A stretch of 64,000 nucleotides of DNA, from the NCBI RefSeq assembly GCF_007004655.1, contig NZ_ML660098.1, forward strand, positions 62,001-126,000, written 5' to 3'. The translations under genes were made by a program, and so were the position numbers. Positions within the stretch are counted from its first letter, which is position 1. Each line of letters starts with the position of its first letter. A model generated the notes under the pieces. That model was not told the origin of the DNA and ran no database searches. It was given only the letters and a program-made list of their open reading frames with translations. Of the stretch, positions 55,734-64,000 are shown piece by piece. Origin of the DNA: Exilibacterium tricleocarpae. GTDB lineage: Bacteria; Pseudomonadota; Gammaproteobacteria; Pseudomonadales; Cellvibrionaceae.

Positions 55734-57287
55734 TCAATTCCTGCGATACTCCTTTATTTCAGTCTGGACGCTGGCCATAGACCTGGGCCAGGGGCCGGCC
55801 TCCCGTAACGCCTGTGGCAGTGCCGCAATGGCCCGGCGTGCACTGGCGGCATCGGGAAAGCTGCCGTGCACCACCACATACCAGTCTCTGCCGGCACGGC
55901 GAGTGGTAAACACCTGCAGGGCGGCGGCATCGGCCTGACGCGCTACGAACTCACGCACGCTGTCGGCCGACCCGGCGGCCAGTACCTGCAGGGTGTAAGC
56001 ACTGGCCGCCTGCGCCAGCAACTGTGTCTCGTCCGCCGACCAGTCGGGGCCGGCCGCCGCCGGGGGCTGTCGCGGCGGCGGGGTGTCGGCGGCGGCATTG
56101 CCGGGAGTACCGGCGGCCGGGGCCGGCAGGCGTCTCAACTCCCGGTCCGGCACCACCGGTTCCAGGTCAGCCACCCTGTCCCGCGACCTGGACGCGGTCG
56201 TCCCGGCGGGGGACGGTGGCGTCGCCGGGCGCATCTGCGGCGGTTCGGCAGTGGCGGGTGGTTGCGCGGCAGGCGGCTTGACCGCCGCGATGTCGGCGGC
56301 TTCGGCAACTTCAGCGGCCGGCGCCTGCGGTGCCCCGGCAACCGGCGCCGGGGGTTCACCCTCACCGTAAAACAGCGCCATCAACAACACCGCCCCCAGT
56401 GCCGTTACCACCAGCGCGTGGCCGAGCGGCAACAGCGGCCGGCGCCGCGCTGCCGGCGCCGGGGTAACCGCTTCAATCAGGTGCCGGCGCGCCAGCGGAT
56501 TGAGCTGCCCGGGCAGCCCCTTGGAGGCCTGCCACAAATGGTCGATATCGACATCGGTGAACAGGGGTTCACCGTCATAGCCCGCCTGCGCCAGGCAAAA
56601 ATCCAGGTATTGCGCCACCTCGTCGCGCTCGAATGGCGCCACCACCATATCGTGAATCAAGACATCCACGATGCCGAAGGCATCGAGTCGCAACGCCAGC
56701 GACGGGTCGCCGAACAACACCAGGTGCAGAGGCCGCACCGCGTCGTCCTGCCCCTGCAGCAAACTGAGCAGGGCCGCCAGCAGCTGATCGTCCAGGTGGT
56801 GGGCATTGTCGACCACCAACAGGGCCAGCGCCCCCTCTTCACCGGTCTGGCCGAAGTGGCGAATCTCGGACAATAACTGTCCGCGACCGGCGTCCTCCGG
56901 CACCACCAGGCCAAAGTCGCCCACGACATCGGCCAGCACCTGCTCCGCGTCATAAATCGCCGGTACATCGACACAACAGACGGCATCGTTGGAACCGAGG
57001 TGGTTCAAGAGTTCGCGCAACAACGTGGATTTACCCGCGCCGGCCTCCCCCAGTACCACCAGCGCGCTGGCGCTGAACTGGCAGTGATGCAGCAATTGCT
57101 CCAGCAACTGCCCGCGCCCGGCAGCGTCGAAAAAAGGCGGATTATCCGCAGCGAAGGGGTCCTGCGTCAGGCCGAGCGCGGCCAGCCAGTCGACCATGCC
57201 GCCGGGGCCTGTTGGTGTCTGGGGCGGAGTCGGTGTCAATCCAGACCCCGATCCCCTGGCCGGCTTCAGCTCTGTCTCAACCGCCAT
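55734..57287 (-). CDS. damX: DamX-like ATPase with SPOR domain
   Basis: A 517-residue inner membrane protein. It contains an AAA/ExeA-type ATPase (about 40-270; Walker A LGEAGAGKSTLLREL, Walker B LALLVVDNAHHL), a transmembrane helix (about 295-312), a Pro/Ala-rich linker, and a C-terminal SPOR domain (about 440-510) that binds denuded peptidoglycan at the septum. Position after aroB matches the conserved aroK-aroB-damX order. E. coli DamX lacks a working ATPase, but here Walker A is intact. Confidence 0.88.
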   Translation of the reverse strand: MAVETELKPARGSGSGLTPTPPQTPTGPGGMVDWLAALGLTQDPFAADNPPFFDAAGRGQLLEQLLHHCQFSASALVVLGEAGAGKSTLLRELLNHLGSNDAVCCVDVPAIYDAEQVLADVVGDFGLVVPEDAGRGQLLSEIRHFGQTGEEGALALLVVDNAHHLDDQLLAALLSLLQGQDDAVRPLHLVLFGDPSLALRLDAFGIVDVLIHDMVVAPFERDEVAQYLDFCLAQAGYDGEPLFTDVDIDHLWQASKGLPGQLNPLARRHLIEAVTPAPAARRRPLLPLGHALVVTALGAVLLMALFYGEGEPPAPVAGAPQAPAAEVAEAADIAAVKPPAAQPPATAEPPQMRPATPPSPAGTTASRSRDRVADLEPVVPDRELRRLPAPAAGTPGNAAADTPPPRQPPAAAGPDWSADETQLLAQAASAYTLQVLAAGSADSVREFVARQADAAALQVFTTRRAGRDWYVVVHGSFPDAASARRAIAALPQALREAGPWPRSMASVQTEIKEYRRN

Positions 57288-57346
57288 AGCTTACCATCCT
57301 GTCCAGCGCTACATCCCGTCCAGGCTATTCCGTTTACCGGACTGAA

Positions 57347-58432
57347 TCAAGCCTCGGCACCGCAGTCGGCCAGGGTCGCCCGCAGGGTTTCCCCGCAGAT
57401 ATCGTCAGTCACGCAGGCCCGGCCCAGCGCTTCGAGCAACACCAACCGCAGCCGGCCGTCCAGGACTTTCTTGTCCACGGCCATCAAAGCCAGGTAGCGC
57501 TGCACCGACAGGCCCGGCGGCGACCGGGTCGGCAAACCGGCGCGCTCGAGCAATACCCGCACCCGCTCGACATCCGCCCCGCTCAACCAGCCCCGGCGCC
57601 TCGAGAGTTCGGCGGCCATACACATCCCCGCCGCCACGGCCTCGCCGTGCAGCCAGACACCGTAACCCAACGCCGTCTCGATAGCGTGACCGAACGTGTG
57701 GCCGAGGTTGAGAATGGCGCGCAGACCACCCTCTTTCTCATCGCGCGCGACCACCTCGGCCTTGATCTGGCAGGAGCGCTCGATAGCCCACGCCAGCGCC
57801 GCCACATCCCGTGCCAGCAGGAGCGCCATATTCGTTTCGAGCCAGCCGAGAAACGCCGGGTCGGCAATCAGACCGTACTTGATGACCTCCGCCAGGCCGG
57901 CACTCAATTCCCGATCCGGCAGGCTGGTGAGGGTGGCGATATCGATAATCACGCTGCGGGGCTGGTAAAACGCGCCCACCATGTTTTTACCGAGCGGGTG
58001 GTTGATACCGGTCTTGCCGCCCACCGACGAATCCACCTGGGACAGGAGCGTGGTGGGCACCTGGATGAAGTTGACACCGCGCTGGTAACAGGCCGCGGCA
58101 AAACCCGTCATATCGCCGACCACGCCACCGCCCAGCGCAATCAGGGTTGTGGTGCGGTTGTGGCGCGCCTGCAGCAAACCATCAAAAATGGTGTTGAGCG
58201 TCTCCCAGTTTTTAAACTGCTCGCCATCGGGCAGTACCACGCTGTCGGCCTGCAGGGGTGCCAGTGTCTCCAGCAGCGGCGCCAGGTAGAGCGGCGCCAG
58301 GGTCGCGTTGGTCACCACACACACCTGGCGGCCGTGAATATGGGGCAGGAATAGCTCCCGGTTGTCCAACAGGCCGGTGCCGATATAGATGGGGTAGCTG
58401 CGATCGCCGAGTTCAACGGATAAGGTTTGCAT
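57347..58432 (-). CDS. aroB: 3-dehydroquinate synthase
   Basis: A 361-residue enzyme for the second step of the shikimate pathway. Markers include the NAD+ site ([39 protein letters not shown]), the [21 protein letters not shown] and [20 protein letters not shown] segments, and zinc ligands in [12 protein letters not shown]. It lies in the same unit as damX, but a repeat element separates it from aroK. Confidence 0.97.
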   Translation of the reverse strand: MQTLSVELGDRSYPIYIGTGLLDNRELFLPHIHGRQVCVVTNATLAPLYLAPLLETLAPLQADSVVLPDGEQFKNWETLNTIFDGLLQARHNRTTTLIALGGGVVGDMTGFAAACYQRGVNFIQVPTTLLSQVDSSVGGKTGINHPLGKNMVGAFYQPRSVIIDIATLTSLPDRELSAGLAEVIKYGLIADPAFLGWLETNMALLLARDVAALAWAIERSCQIKAEVVARDEKEGGLRAILNLGHTFGHAIETALGYGVWLHGEAVAAGMCMAAELSRRRGWLSGADVERVRVLLERAGLPTRSPPGLSVQRYLALMAVDKKVLDGRLRLVLLEALGRACVTDDICGETLRATLADCGAEA

Positions 58433-58485
58433 GCTTCAAAGCCCTACTGAAAAGTCCTGCTGGAAAGTCCTGCTGGAAAGCCCTA

Positions 58486-58594
58486 CCAGTGCTTTGACCA
58501 GAAAATTTTTTCACGTCGGCTGCACTGAGGTCTCGAGCCGGCTAGGACACCAAAACCCGTTTTGGGTGAAAATCTTTATTAGTCGAAGTACTGG
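58486..58594. mobile_element. MITE-like repeat, family 2, short copy
   Basis: A 109-bp element with ~29-bp imperfect inverted ends (CCAGTGCTTTGACCAGAAAA left; CCAGTACTTCGACTAATAAA inverse right), each ending TTTTCAC. The interior ACACCAAAACCCGTTTTGGG is itself a dyad. Similar 9-base sequences AAAGCCCTA and AAAGCCCCA flank it, a possible target duplication. A longer copy is at 4697-5030. It sits between aroK and aroB. Confidence 0.7.
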
Positions 58595-58662
58595 AAAGCC
58601 CCACTGACCATTTCACATTTATGGAAAAAGGGAGTGAGACTGTACCACATCAGCGCCGGCCA

Positions 58663-59175
58663 TCAGCCCACCAAACCGGCAATTTCGTGGGCAACGGACT
58701 TGGGGCTGCGCTTGTCGGTGTTGACAATATAGTCGGCCACCTCGCGGTACAGGGGGTCGCGCAGTTCGATCAGTTCGATGATTTTCTGTTTCGGGTCGTC
58801 GACCTGAAGCAGCGGCCGCTTGCGGTCTTTATAGGTGCGCTCGAGCAGTTGCTCAATGGAGGCGGTCAGGTAAACCACCTGGCCGCCGCTGTTGAGACAG
58901 CGGCGGTTTTCCTCCCGCATGACAATGCCGCCGCCGGTGGCCAGCACCAGCCCCTGGGCCTGCACCAGTTCCCGCAGCACGGCTGACTCCCGCTGGCGAA
59001 AGCCCTGCTCCCCCTCGACATCAAAAATCCAGGGGATATCGGCGCCGGTGCGCGTCTCGATAACGCGGTCACTATCCTCGAAAGGCAGGTTGAGCTGGGC
59101 GGCCAGCACCCGGCCGATGGTGGACTTGCCGGCCCCCATGGGGCCGACGAGAATGATATTGTTACCGGTCTTCAT
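58663..59175 (-). CDS. aroK: shikimate kinase
   Basis: A 170-residue enzyme phosphorylating shikimate. The Walker A loop is [14 protein letters not shown] at residues 9-22; the substrate residues lie in [11 protein letters not shown] and the GGG loop in LATGGGIVM; the RRPLLQVDD-like lid follows (KRPLLQVDD). It follows pilQ by 54 bases, the conserved arrangement. Confidence 0.97.
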   Translation of the reverse strand: MKTGNNIILVGPMGAGKSTIGRVLAAQLNLPFEDSDRVIETRTGADIPWIFDVEGEQGFRQRESAVLRELVQAQGLVLATGGGIVMREENRRCLNSGGQVVYLTASIEQLLERTYKDRKRPLLQVDDPKQKIIELIELRDPLYREVADYIVNTDKRSPKSVAHEIAGLVG

Positions 59176-59229
59176 GGAATCACGACTGCGGGCACTGCCA
59201 ATTAAAAACCGGTTGGCCCGCGCTGCGGC

Positions 59230-61407
59230 CTAGTTGGCCCTCGACTCCACGAGTATGCGCGGGGTAATAAAAATCAACAGCTCGCGCTTTTCGTGCGTAT
59301 TGATATCGCGGCGAAAAATGCGGCCGATATAGGGAATATCGCCCAGCACCGGCACTTTGGTTTCGCCGAGGAACTCCTCAGTCCGGTAGATACCGCCAAG
59401 TACTACAGTCTGGCCGTTACCCACCAGCACCTGAGTCGCTATTTCGGTGACGTTGATAGTGGGGATACCACTGGCCAGGTCGATTTCACCCACGGCATCC
59501 TGATTGATCTGCAAATCCATGATAATGCGGTTGTCCGGGGTAATCTGCGGCGTGACATCCAGCTTCAACACCGCCTCTTTGAACGAGGTGGAGGTGGCAC
59601 CACTGGCGGATGCCTCCTGGAACGGGATCTCGGTACCGGATTCAATCGTCGCCTGTTGCTTATCGCCGGTTATAACCTTGGGCTGCGACACGATCTCCGC
59701 ATTGCCGGTATCCTCCAGCGCGGAAAGCTCCATACCGATCAGGGTGTCGTCGGTTCGCAGATTCCAGGTAAACGCACCGGCCGGATTTTGCAGGGTACCC
59801 AAATCGATAATAGTGGAGTTGTCCAAGTTCCGTTCCTGATCGGCAATACCGTCACCATCGTTATCGGTAAACAGTCCCGCCGGGCCCAGCTCCGACAACC
59901 CGGCCAGGCTACCGGTAAACTCAAACAGGTTGCCGTTTTGCACGGAGATACCGTCACCGAATAACCTTATCCCCAGTTCCTCGCGAAAGTTCGTGGTGGC
60001 GATAACGATCCGCGCCTCTATCTCTACCTGGCGAATCGGCACATCGATTTTTTCAACCAGCTCGACAAACTCCAGAATCTTCTCTTCCGTATCGGTGAGG
60101 ATAATGGAGTTCGTGCGCTCGTCGACAATCGCCTGGCCGCGCTCAGACAGAATACTGCCCGTGGAGGTACCGGAATCAGCACCGCCGCCAAAACCACCCT
60201 CCTGTTGGGTGAACAGTTTAAACAGCTCGCGGGCATTGGCGTAGCGGATACGAATGTACTCTGTACGCAGCGGGGCAAGTTCCTCCAGTTGTTTTTTGGT
60301 TTCCAACTCCTGGCGCTCGCGCTCGGCAATTTCAACGGCCGGTGCCACCATCAACACGTTACCCACCTGGCGCTTGTCGAGTCCCTTGGTCTTCAATACC
60401 AAATCCAGCGCCTGATCCCAGGGCACGTTGTCGAGACGCAGAGTGATACGACCGGAAACGGTATCGCTGGCCACCAGGTTCAACTCGGTAAAGTCGGCGA
60501 TCAGCTGCAACACCGACCTGACTTCAATATCCTGAAAGTTCAGTGACAGCTTTTCGCCGACGAAGGCGAATTTCGAGCGCTTCTCTTCCAGCTCTTCGTC
60601 GGACAGCGGCTTCACGCTGATCACATACTGGTTATCCGCCTGGTAGGCGAGGTAGTCATAATCACCGGTCGGCGTGATTTTGATCACGGTGCTGCTGCCG
60701 TCATAGTCCGAGCTGACAAACGTCACGGGTGTGGCAAAATCGGTGACATCCAGGCGCCGGCGCAGCTCCTCCGGCAACAGCGTGTTGATAAACGAAAGCT
60801 CGATGCCGCTCGCCAGGTCCTCGACATCCACATTGACACTGGGATCGCTGAGAGTAACGATAACCTTACCCTCACCGTCCTCACCGCGCCTGAAATCAAT
60901 ATTGGAAATCGACAGGGCGCCGCGATCGCGCACGGTGCTGGTGCCGGTTGTGGTGCTGGTAACCGAGGGCGCGACGCTTTGGGAACCCTGCACATAATCG
61001 GCAATCTGGGTGGTGCCGACCTCGACAAAAAACGCATTGCCCTCCGATCGGGTCTGGTACTGGGTCAGTTCTCCGAGATTCAGAATCAGACGCGTGCGTC
61101 CACCGCCGCTCAATACCACCGCACTTTTTGCATTGCCAAATGACAACGGGTACTTTTTCTCTTTCAGCAGGTTTTCGACGTTGGGAAAATCCAACACGAT
61201 ACGCGCGGGCTGTTCGATGGTGTAACCGGCCGGTGTTGCCGGCGCTTCCGAGAACTCCATGCGCACTTCGAAGCGCTCTCCCGGCAGTTCGGCAAAACTG
61301 ATATCTTCGAGGTTAGCCGCCCACAGGGATGACGGCACCAATGCGCACACACAGCCCCACCCTATCAGGCCTAACACAGCTCTTGCTGATCTAAACAAAG
61401 CTGACAT
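59230..61407 (-). CDS. pilQ: type IV pilus outer membrane secretin PilQ
   Basis: A 725-residue secretin. It has a signal peptide, two AMIN domains (about 35-250) that bind peptidoglycan, an STN/secretin N0 domain (about 290-370; LSLNFQDIEVRSVLQLIADF), an N1-like domain and the secretin beta-barrel with VVLGGIYRTEEFLGETKVPV and PYIGRIFRRD near the end. The multimer forms the outer membrane gate for type IV pili. The last gene of pilMNOPQ. Confidence 0.96.
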   Translation of the reverse strand: MSALFRSARAVLGLIGWGCVCALVPSSLWAANLEDISFAELPGERFEVRMEFSEAPATPAGYTIEQPARIVLDFPNVENLLKEKKYPLSFGNAKSAVVLSGGGRTRLILNLGELTQYQTRSEGNAFFVEVGTTQIADYVQGSQSVAPSVTSTTTGTSTVRDRGALSISNIDFRRGEDGEGKVIVTLSDPSVNVDVEDLASGIELSFINTLLPEELRRRLDVTDFATPVTFVSSDYDGSSTVIKITPTGDYDYLAYQADNQYVISVKPLSDEELEEKRSKFAFVGEKLSLNFQDIEVRSVLQLIADFTELNLVASDTVSGRITLRLDNVPWDQALDLVLKTKGLDKRQVGNVLMVAPAVEIAERERQELETKKQLEELAPLRTEYIRIRYANARELFKLFTQQEGGFGGGADSGTSTGSILSERGQAIVDERTNSIILTDTEEKILEFVELVEKIDVPIRQVEIEARIVIATTNFREELGIRLFGDGISVQNGNLFEFTGSLAGLSELGPAGLFTDNDGDGIADQERNLDNSTIIDLGTLQNPAGAFTWNLRTDDTLIGMELSALEDTGNAEIVSQPKVITGDKQQATIESGTEIPFQEASASGATSTSFKEAVLKLDVTPQITPDNRIIMDLQINQDAVGEIDLASGIPTINVTEIATQVLVGNGQTVVLGGIYRTEEFLGETKVPVLGDIPYIGRIFRRDINTHEKRELLIFITPRILVESRAN

Positions 61408-61413
61408 AGTTCG

Positions 61414-61950
61414 CTATTCCTTTTCTACTAATTTTAAAACGCGAGGCCTTTCAACCCACCCATCCAGTCCGTCGGGAACGATTTCCACAATCTCGAGGCG
61501 GGTTCTGGTCGCCTCTATTATCTTGCCGTGATTCTTACCCATGAAGTTGCCCTGCGTAACACGGTGGATCGCCCCCTCGCCGTCGTTGATCAACGCCCAG
61601 AGCGTGCCCGCCTGCTCCAGCGTGCCGACCATGGAGAGAGAGGCAAAATTGAAGTTCTCCAGAAACTCTTTTTCCCGGGAAAAATCCGGCTTGACGTTAC
61701 TGGGATTGCCGACGAAGGTCGGCGCGCCGTCTTCCACGGGCTGCTCAAACGGGCTGCGCATGGCCGCCGCGCTGTAGGAAAACGACTGATAAGGGCGAAA
61801 CGTCGGCAGCGGATCAATCTGGCCCTGCGGGCGCCGCTTGGTCTCGGCAATATAGTCTTTGAGATCACCGTGTTCGCCCATGCCGCTGCAGGCACTCAGG
61901 GACACCACCCCCAGTACCAGCAAAAACTGACTCACAACTCTGTACCACAT
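61414..61950 (-). CDS. pilP: type IV pilus lipoprotein PilP
   Basis: A 178-residue lipoprotein (signal LLVLGVVSLSAC) with a disordered linker and a C-terminal beta domain (VGTLEQAGTLWALIND, then MGKNHGKIIEATRTRLEIVE). It bridges PilN/PilO in the inner membrane to PilQ. The gap to pilQ is six bases. Confidence 0.94.
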   Translation of the reverse strand: MWYRVVSQFLLVLGVVSLSACSGMGEHGDLKDYIAETKRRPQGQIDPLPTFRPYQSFSYSAAAMRSPFEQPVEDGAPTFVGNPSNVKPDFSREKEFLENFNFASLSMVGTLEQAGTLWALINDGEGAIHRVTQGNFMGKNHGKIIEATRTRLEIVEIVPDGLDGWVERPRVLKLVEKE

Positions 61951-61952
61951 GC

Positions 61953-62564
61953 TTATTCTTCCTGTCCCTTATAGCGGTATGTTTTAGCTAGTATGTTCAT
62001 AGCCAGTATATTGCCCTCACTGGCCTGGGAAATATCGTAGTCGTGCAGGGTGACGATACGCGGCATACCGGCAATGCCGCTGACGAACGCACCCAAGTCG
62101 TGATAGCCGCCCTCCACCTCGATTTTGATTGGCAGCTCGACGTAAAACTCGCGCACATTTTCAGCCTGCAGATCAATAGTCAGGATATTGAGCCCGCTCT
62201 CATTGCCCTTCTCATCGATATCCTCCAACAGCCCGGGCACCTCGGTATCACTCGGCAACTGCGCCACCAGGGCGCCGAAAGAGGCTTCCATTTCCACCAT
62301 CTGCGCGCGGTAAGACTCGAGGTTGGAGGCTTCAAACGCCTTGGTTTCAAAGGAGCTGCGCAGGTTCTGCTCCTTGGCCCTGGCGCTTTCCAGTTGTAAG
62401 TTCAAGTCTTTGACAAAGAAAAAGTAGCCCGCCACTATGATAGCGGTTGACGCAAGCAGGCAGGCGATCACCTTTATCGGCGTCGGCCAGATACCGACGC
62501 GATCCCAGTCTATCTCGCTGAGATCAAAGTCCTGCAGTTGTTGAATAATGTCCGCAGCGGCCAT
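61953..62564 (-). CDS. pilO: type IV pilus inner membrane protein PilO
   Basis: A 203-residue protein with one transmembrane helix (VIACLLASTAIIVAGYFFFV), a coiled coil and a ferredoxin-like C-terminal domain. The alignment-complex partner of PilN. Its start overlaps the pilN stop by one base (TGATG form), implying coupled translation. Confidence 0.94.
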   Translation of the reverse strand: MAAADIIQQLQDFDLSEIDWDRVGIWPTPIKVIACLLASTAIIVAGYFFFVKDLNLQLESARAKEQNLRSSFETKAFEASNLESYRAQMVEMEASFGALVAQLPSDTEVPGLLEDIDEKGNESGLNILTIDLQAENVREFYVELPIKIEVEGGYHDLGAFVSGIAGMPRIVTLHDYDISQASEGNILAMNILAKTYRYKGQEE

Positions 62565-63144
62565 CAGTTACCTCCCGCCACAGACTCGGCCTCAGTCTCG
62601 CCGCCCGGCACCGCCGTGTTGACCGTCAATTTAAATTGCATGGATTGCTCACCAAACTCGGGCGCCAGAGTAACGGAATTCAGGTTCGGCGCCGAGAACC
62701 AGTCAGAGGAGTTGAGATTGCGCATCAGTGTCGATACTCGGTTGTTGGATTCACTGACCCCTTCAATGCTGATCACGTTGCCTTTGCGACTCAACAGGGT
62801 GATAAACACACCGTCGGGCACCGAGCGCACCAGTTCGTCGAAGTAGCGCACGATTACCGGTCGGGTACCCTGCAGGTCCTGAATCACGCGCATGCGATCG
62901 ATCAGCTCCGCTTTGCGCCGCTTCAGTTCCTGAATTTCCTTGACCTGCTCTTCCAGCGCGGCGATTTCCTGCTCCAGCATAGTGTTGCGATTGTTTTGGC
63001 TCTCGATCGAATTCTCCACCGTGTTGATCCACAGATAGGCGACCAGGGCGGAGAAAACACAGACACCCAAAAATACGGTCGTGAACTCTTTCTTTTTTTC
63101 CTGGCGAAATTCGTCGCGCCAGGGCAATAAGTTGATCTTTGCCA

Positions 63145-63145
<1 letters not shown>
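62564..63145 (-). CDS. pilN: type IV pilus inner membrane protein PilN
   Basis: A 193-residue protein starting MAKINLLPWRDE, the conserved motif that contacts PilM. A transmembrane helix (TVFLGVCVFSALVAYLWI), coiled coil and ferredoxin-like fold follow. One-base overlaps join it to both pilM and pilO. Confidence 0.95.

Positions 63146-64000
<855 letters not shown>

Overview
The window reads as a chromosomal segment of a marine gammaproteobacterium. The gene order nnr-tsaE-amiB-mutL-miaA-hfq-hflX-hflK-hflC-(DUF2065)-hisZ-purA, and the block pilMNOPQ-aroK-aroB-damX-gltB-gltD-hemE, match the Pseudomonas/Cellvibrionales arrangement. The TonB receptor, photolyase, OmpW and OmpA-like proteins suggest an aerobic, surface-water lifestyle. 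Assignment to Cellvibrionales or a close relative is inference. There is no rRNA, no recognisable tRNA, no prophage, no transposase and no CRISPR array.

Layout. Bases 1-3.6 kb are a visibly AT-richer accessory stretch, all on the minus strand: a partial GNAT acetyltransferase, a frameshifted BrnT toxin gene, orphan ORFs, a probable caspase-fold (clan CD-like) cysteine peptidase, a small secreted protein, a GFA-family protein and a cupin. From 3.7 to 12.3 kb there is a lipase-like hydrolase, an Lrp/AsnC regulator, OmpW, a HAD/VOC pair, cytochrome c, an OmpA-like porin, a DUF2959 lipoprotein, a LysR regulator and a transglutaminase-like cysteine protein. From 12.3 to 18.7 kb five minus-strand genes look like an uptake and conversion locus: TonB receptor, alpha/beta hydrolase with a His in the nucleophile elbow, lipocalin-like protein, MFS transporter, and an AlaDH/PNT-fold dehydrogenase. 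From 19 to 24.4 kb lie photolyase, a DUF523/DUF1722 protein, ferrochelatase, a K+ channel-like protein and a LysR regulator.

From 24.4 to 40.4 kb is the conserved housekeeping cluster on the minus strand. It covers purine and histidine synthesis, FtsH modulation, RNA chaperone Hfq, tRNA modification, mismatch repair, cell separation and metabolite repair, and ends in a DUF885 lipoprotein. From 40.7 to 46.1 kb come queG, orn, rsgA, a MerR fragment, a rhodanese and psd, without the motAB genes that sit there in Pseudomonas. From 46.4 kb to the end are a degenerate HD-GYP protein, hemE, gltBD, damX, aroB, aroK and the type IV pilus assembly operon pilMNOPQ (pilM cut by the window edge).

The least explained structure is between the genes. 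A dispersed palindromic element occurs four times. It has a conserved core containing CAGCAGGGATGCTG, but long stem arms whose sequence differs between copies while each copy's two arms stay complementary. Three copies sit inside ~235-250 bp terminal-inverted-repeat elements, one flanked by a perfect 10-bp direct repeat, and the fourth is nested in a different small repeat. The spacer between a LysR gene and purA (24.4-24.86 kb) appears to hold two related promoter/terminator units, each preceded by a dyad with T-N11-A spacing, which could be tandem small RNAs.
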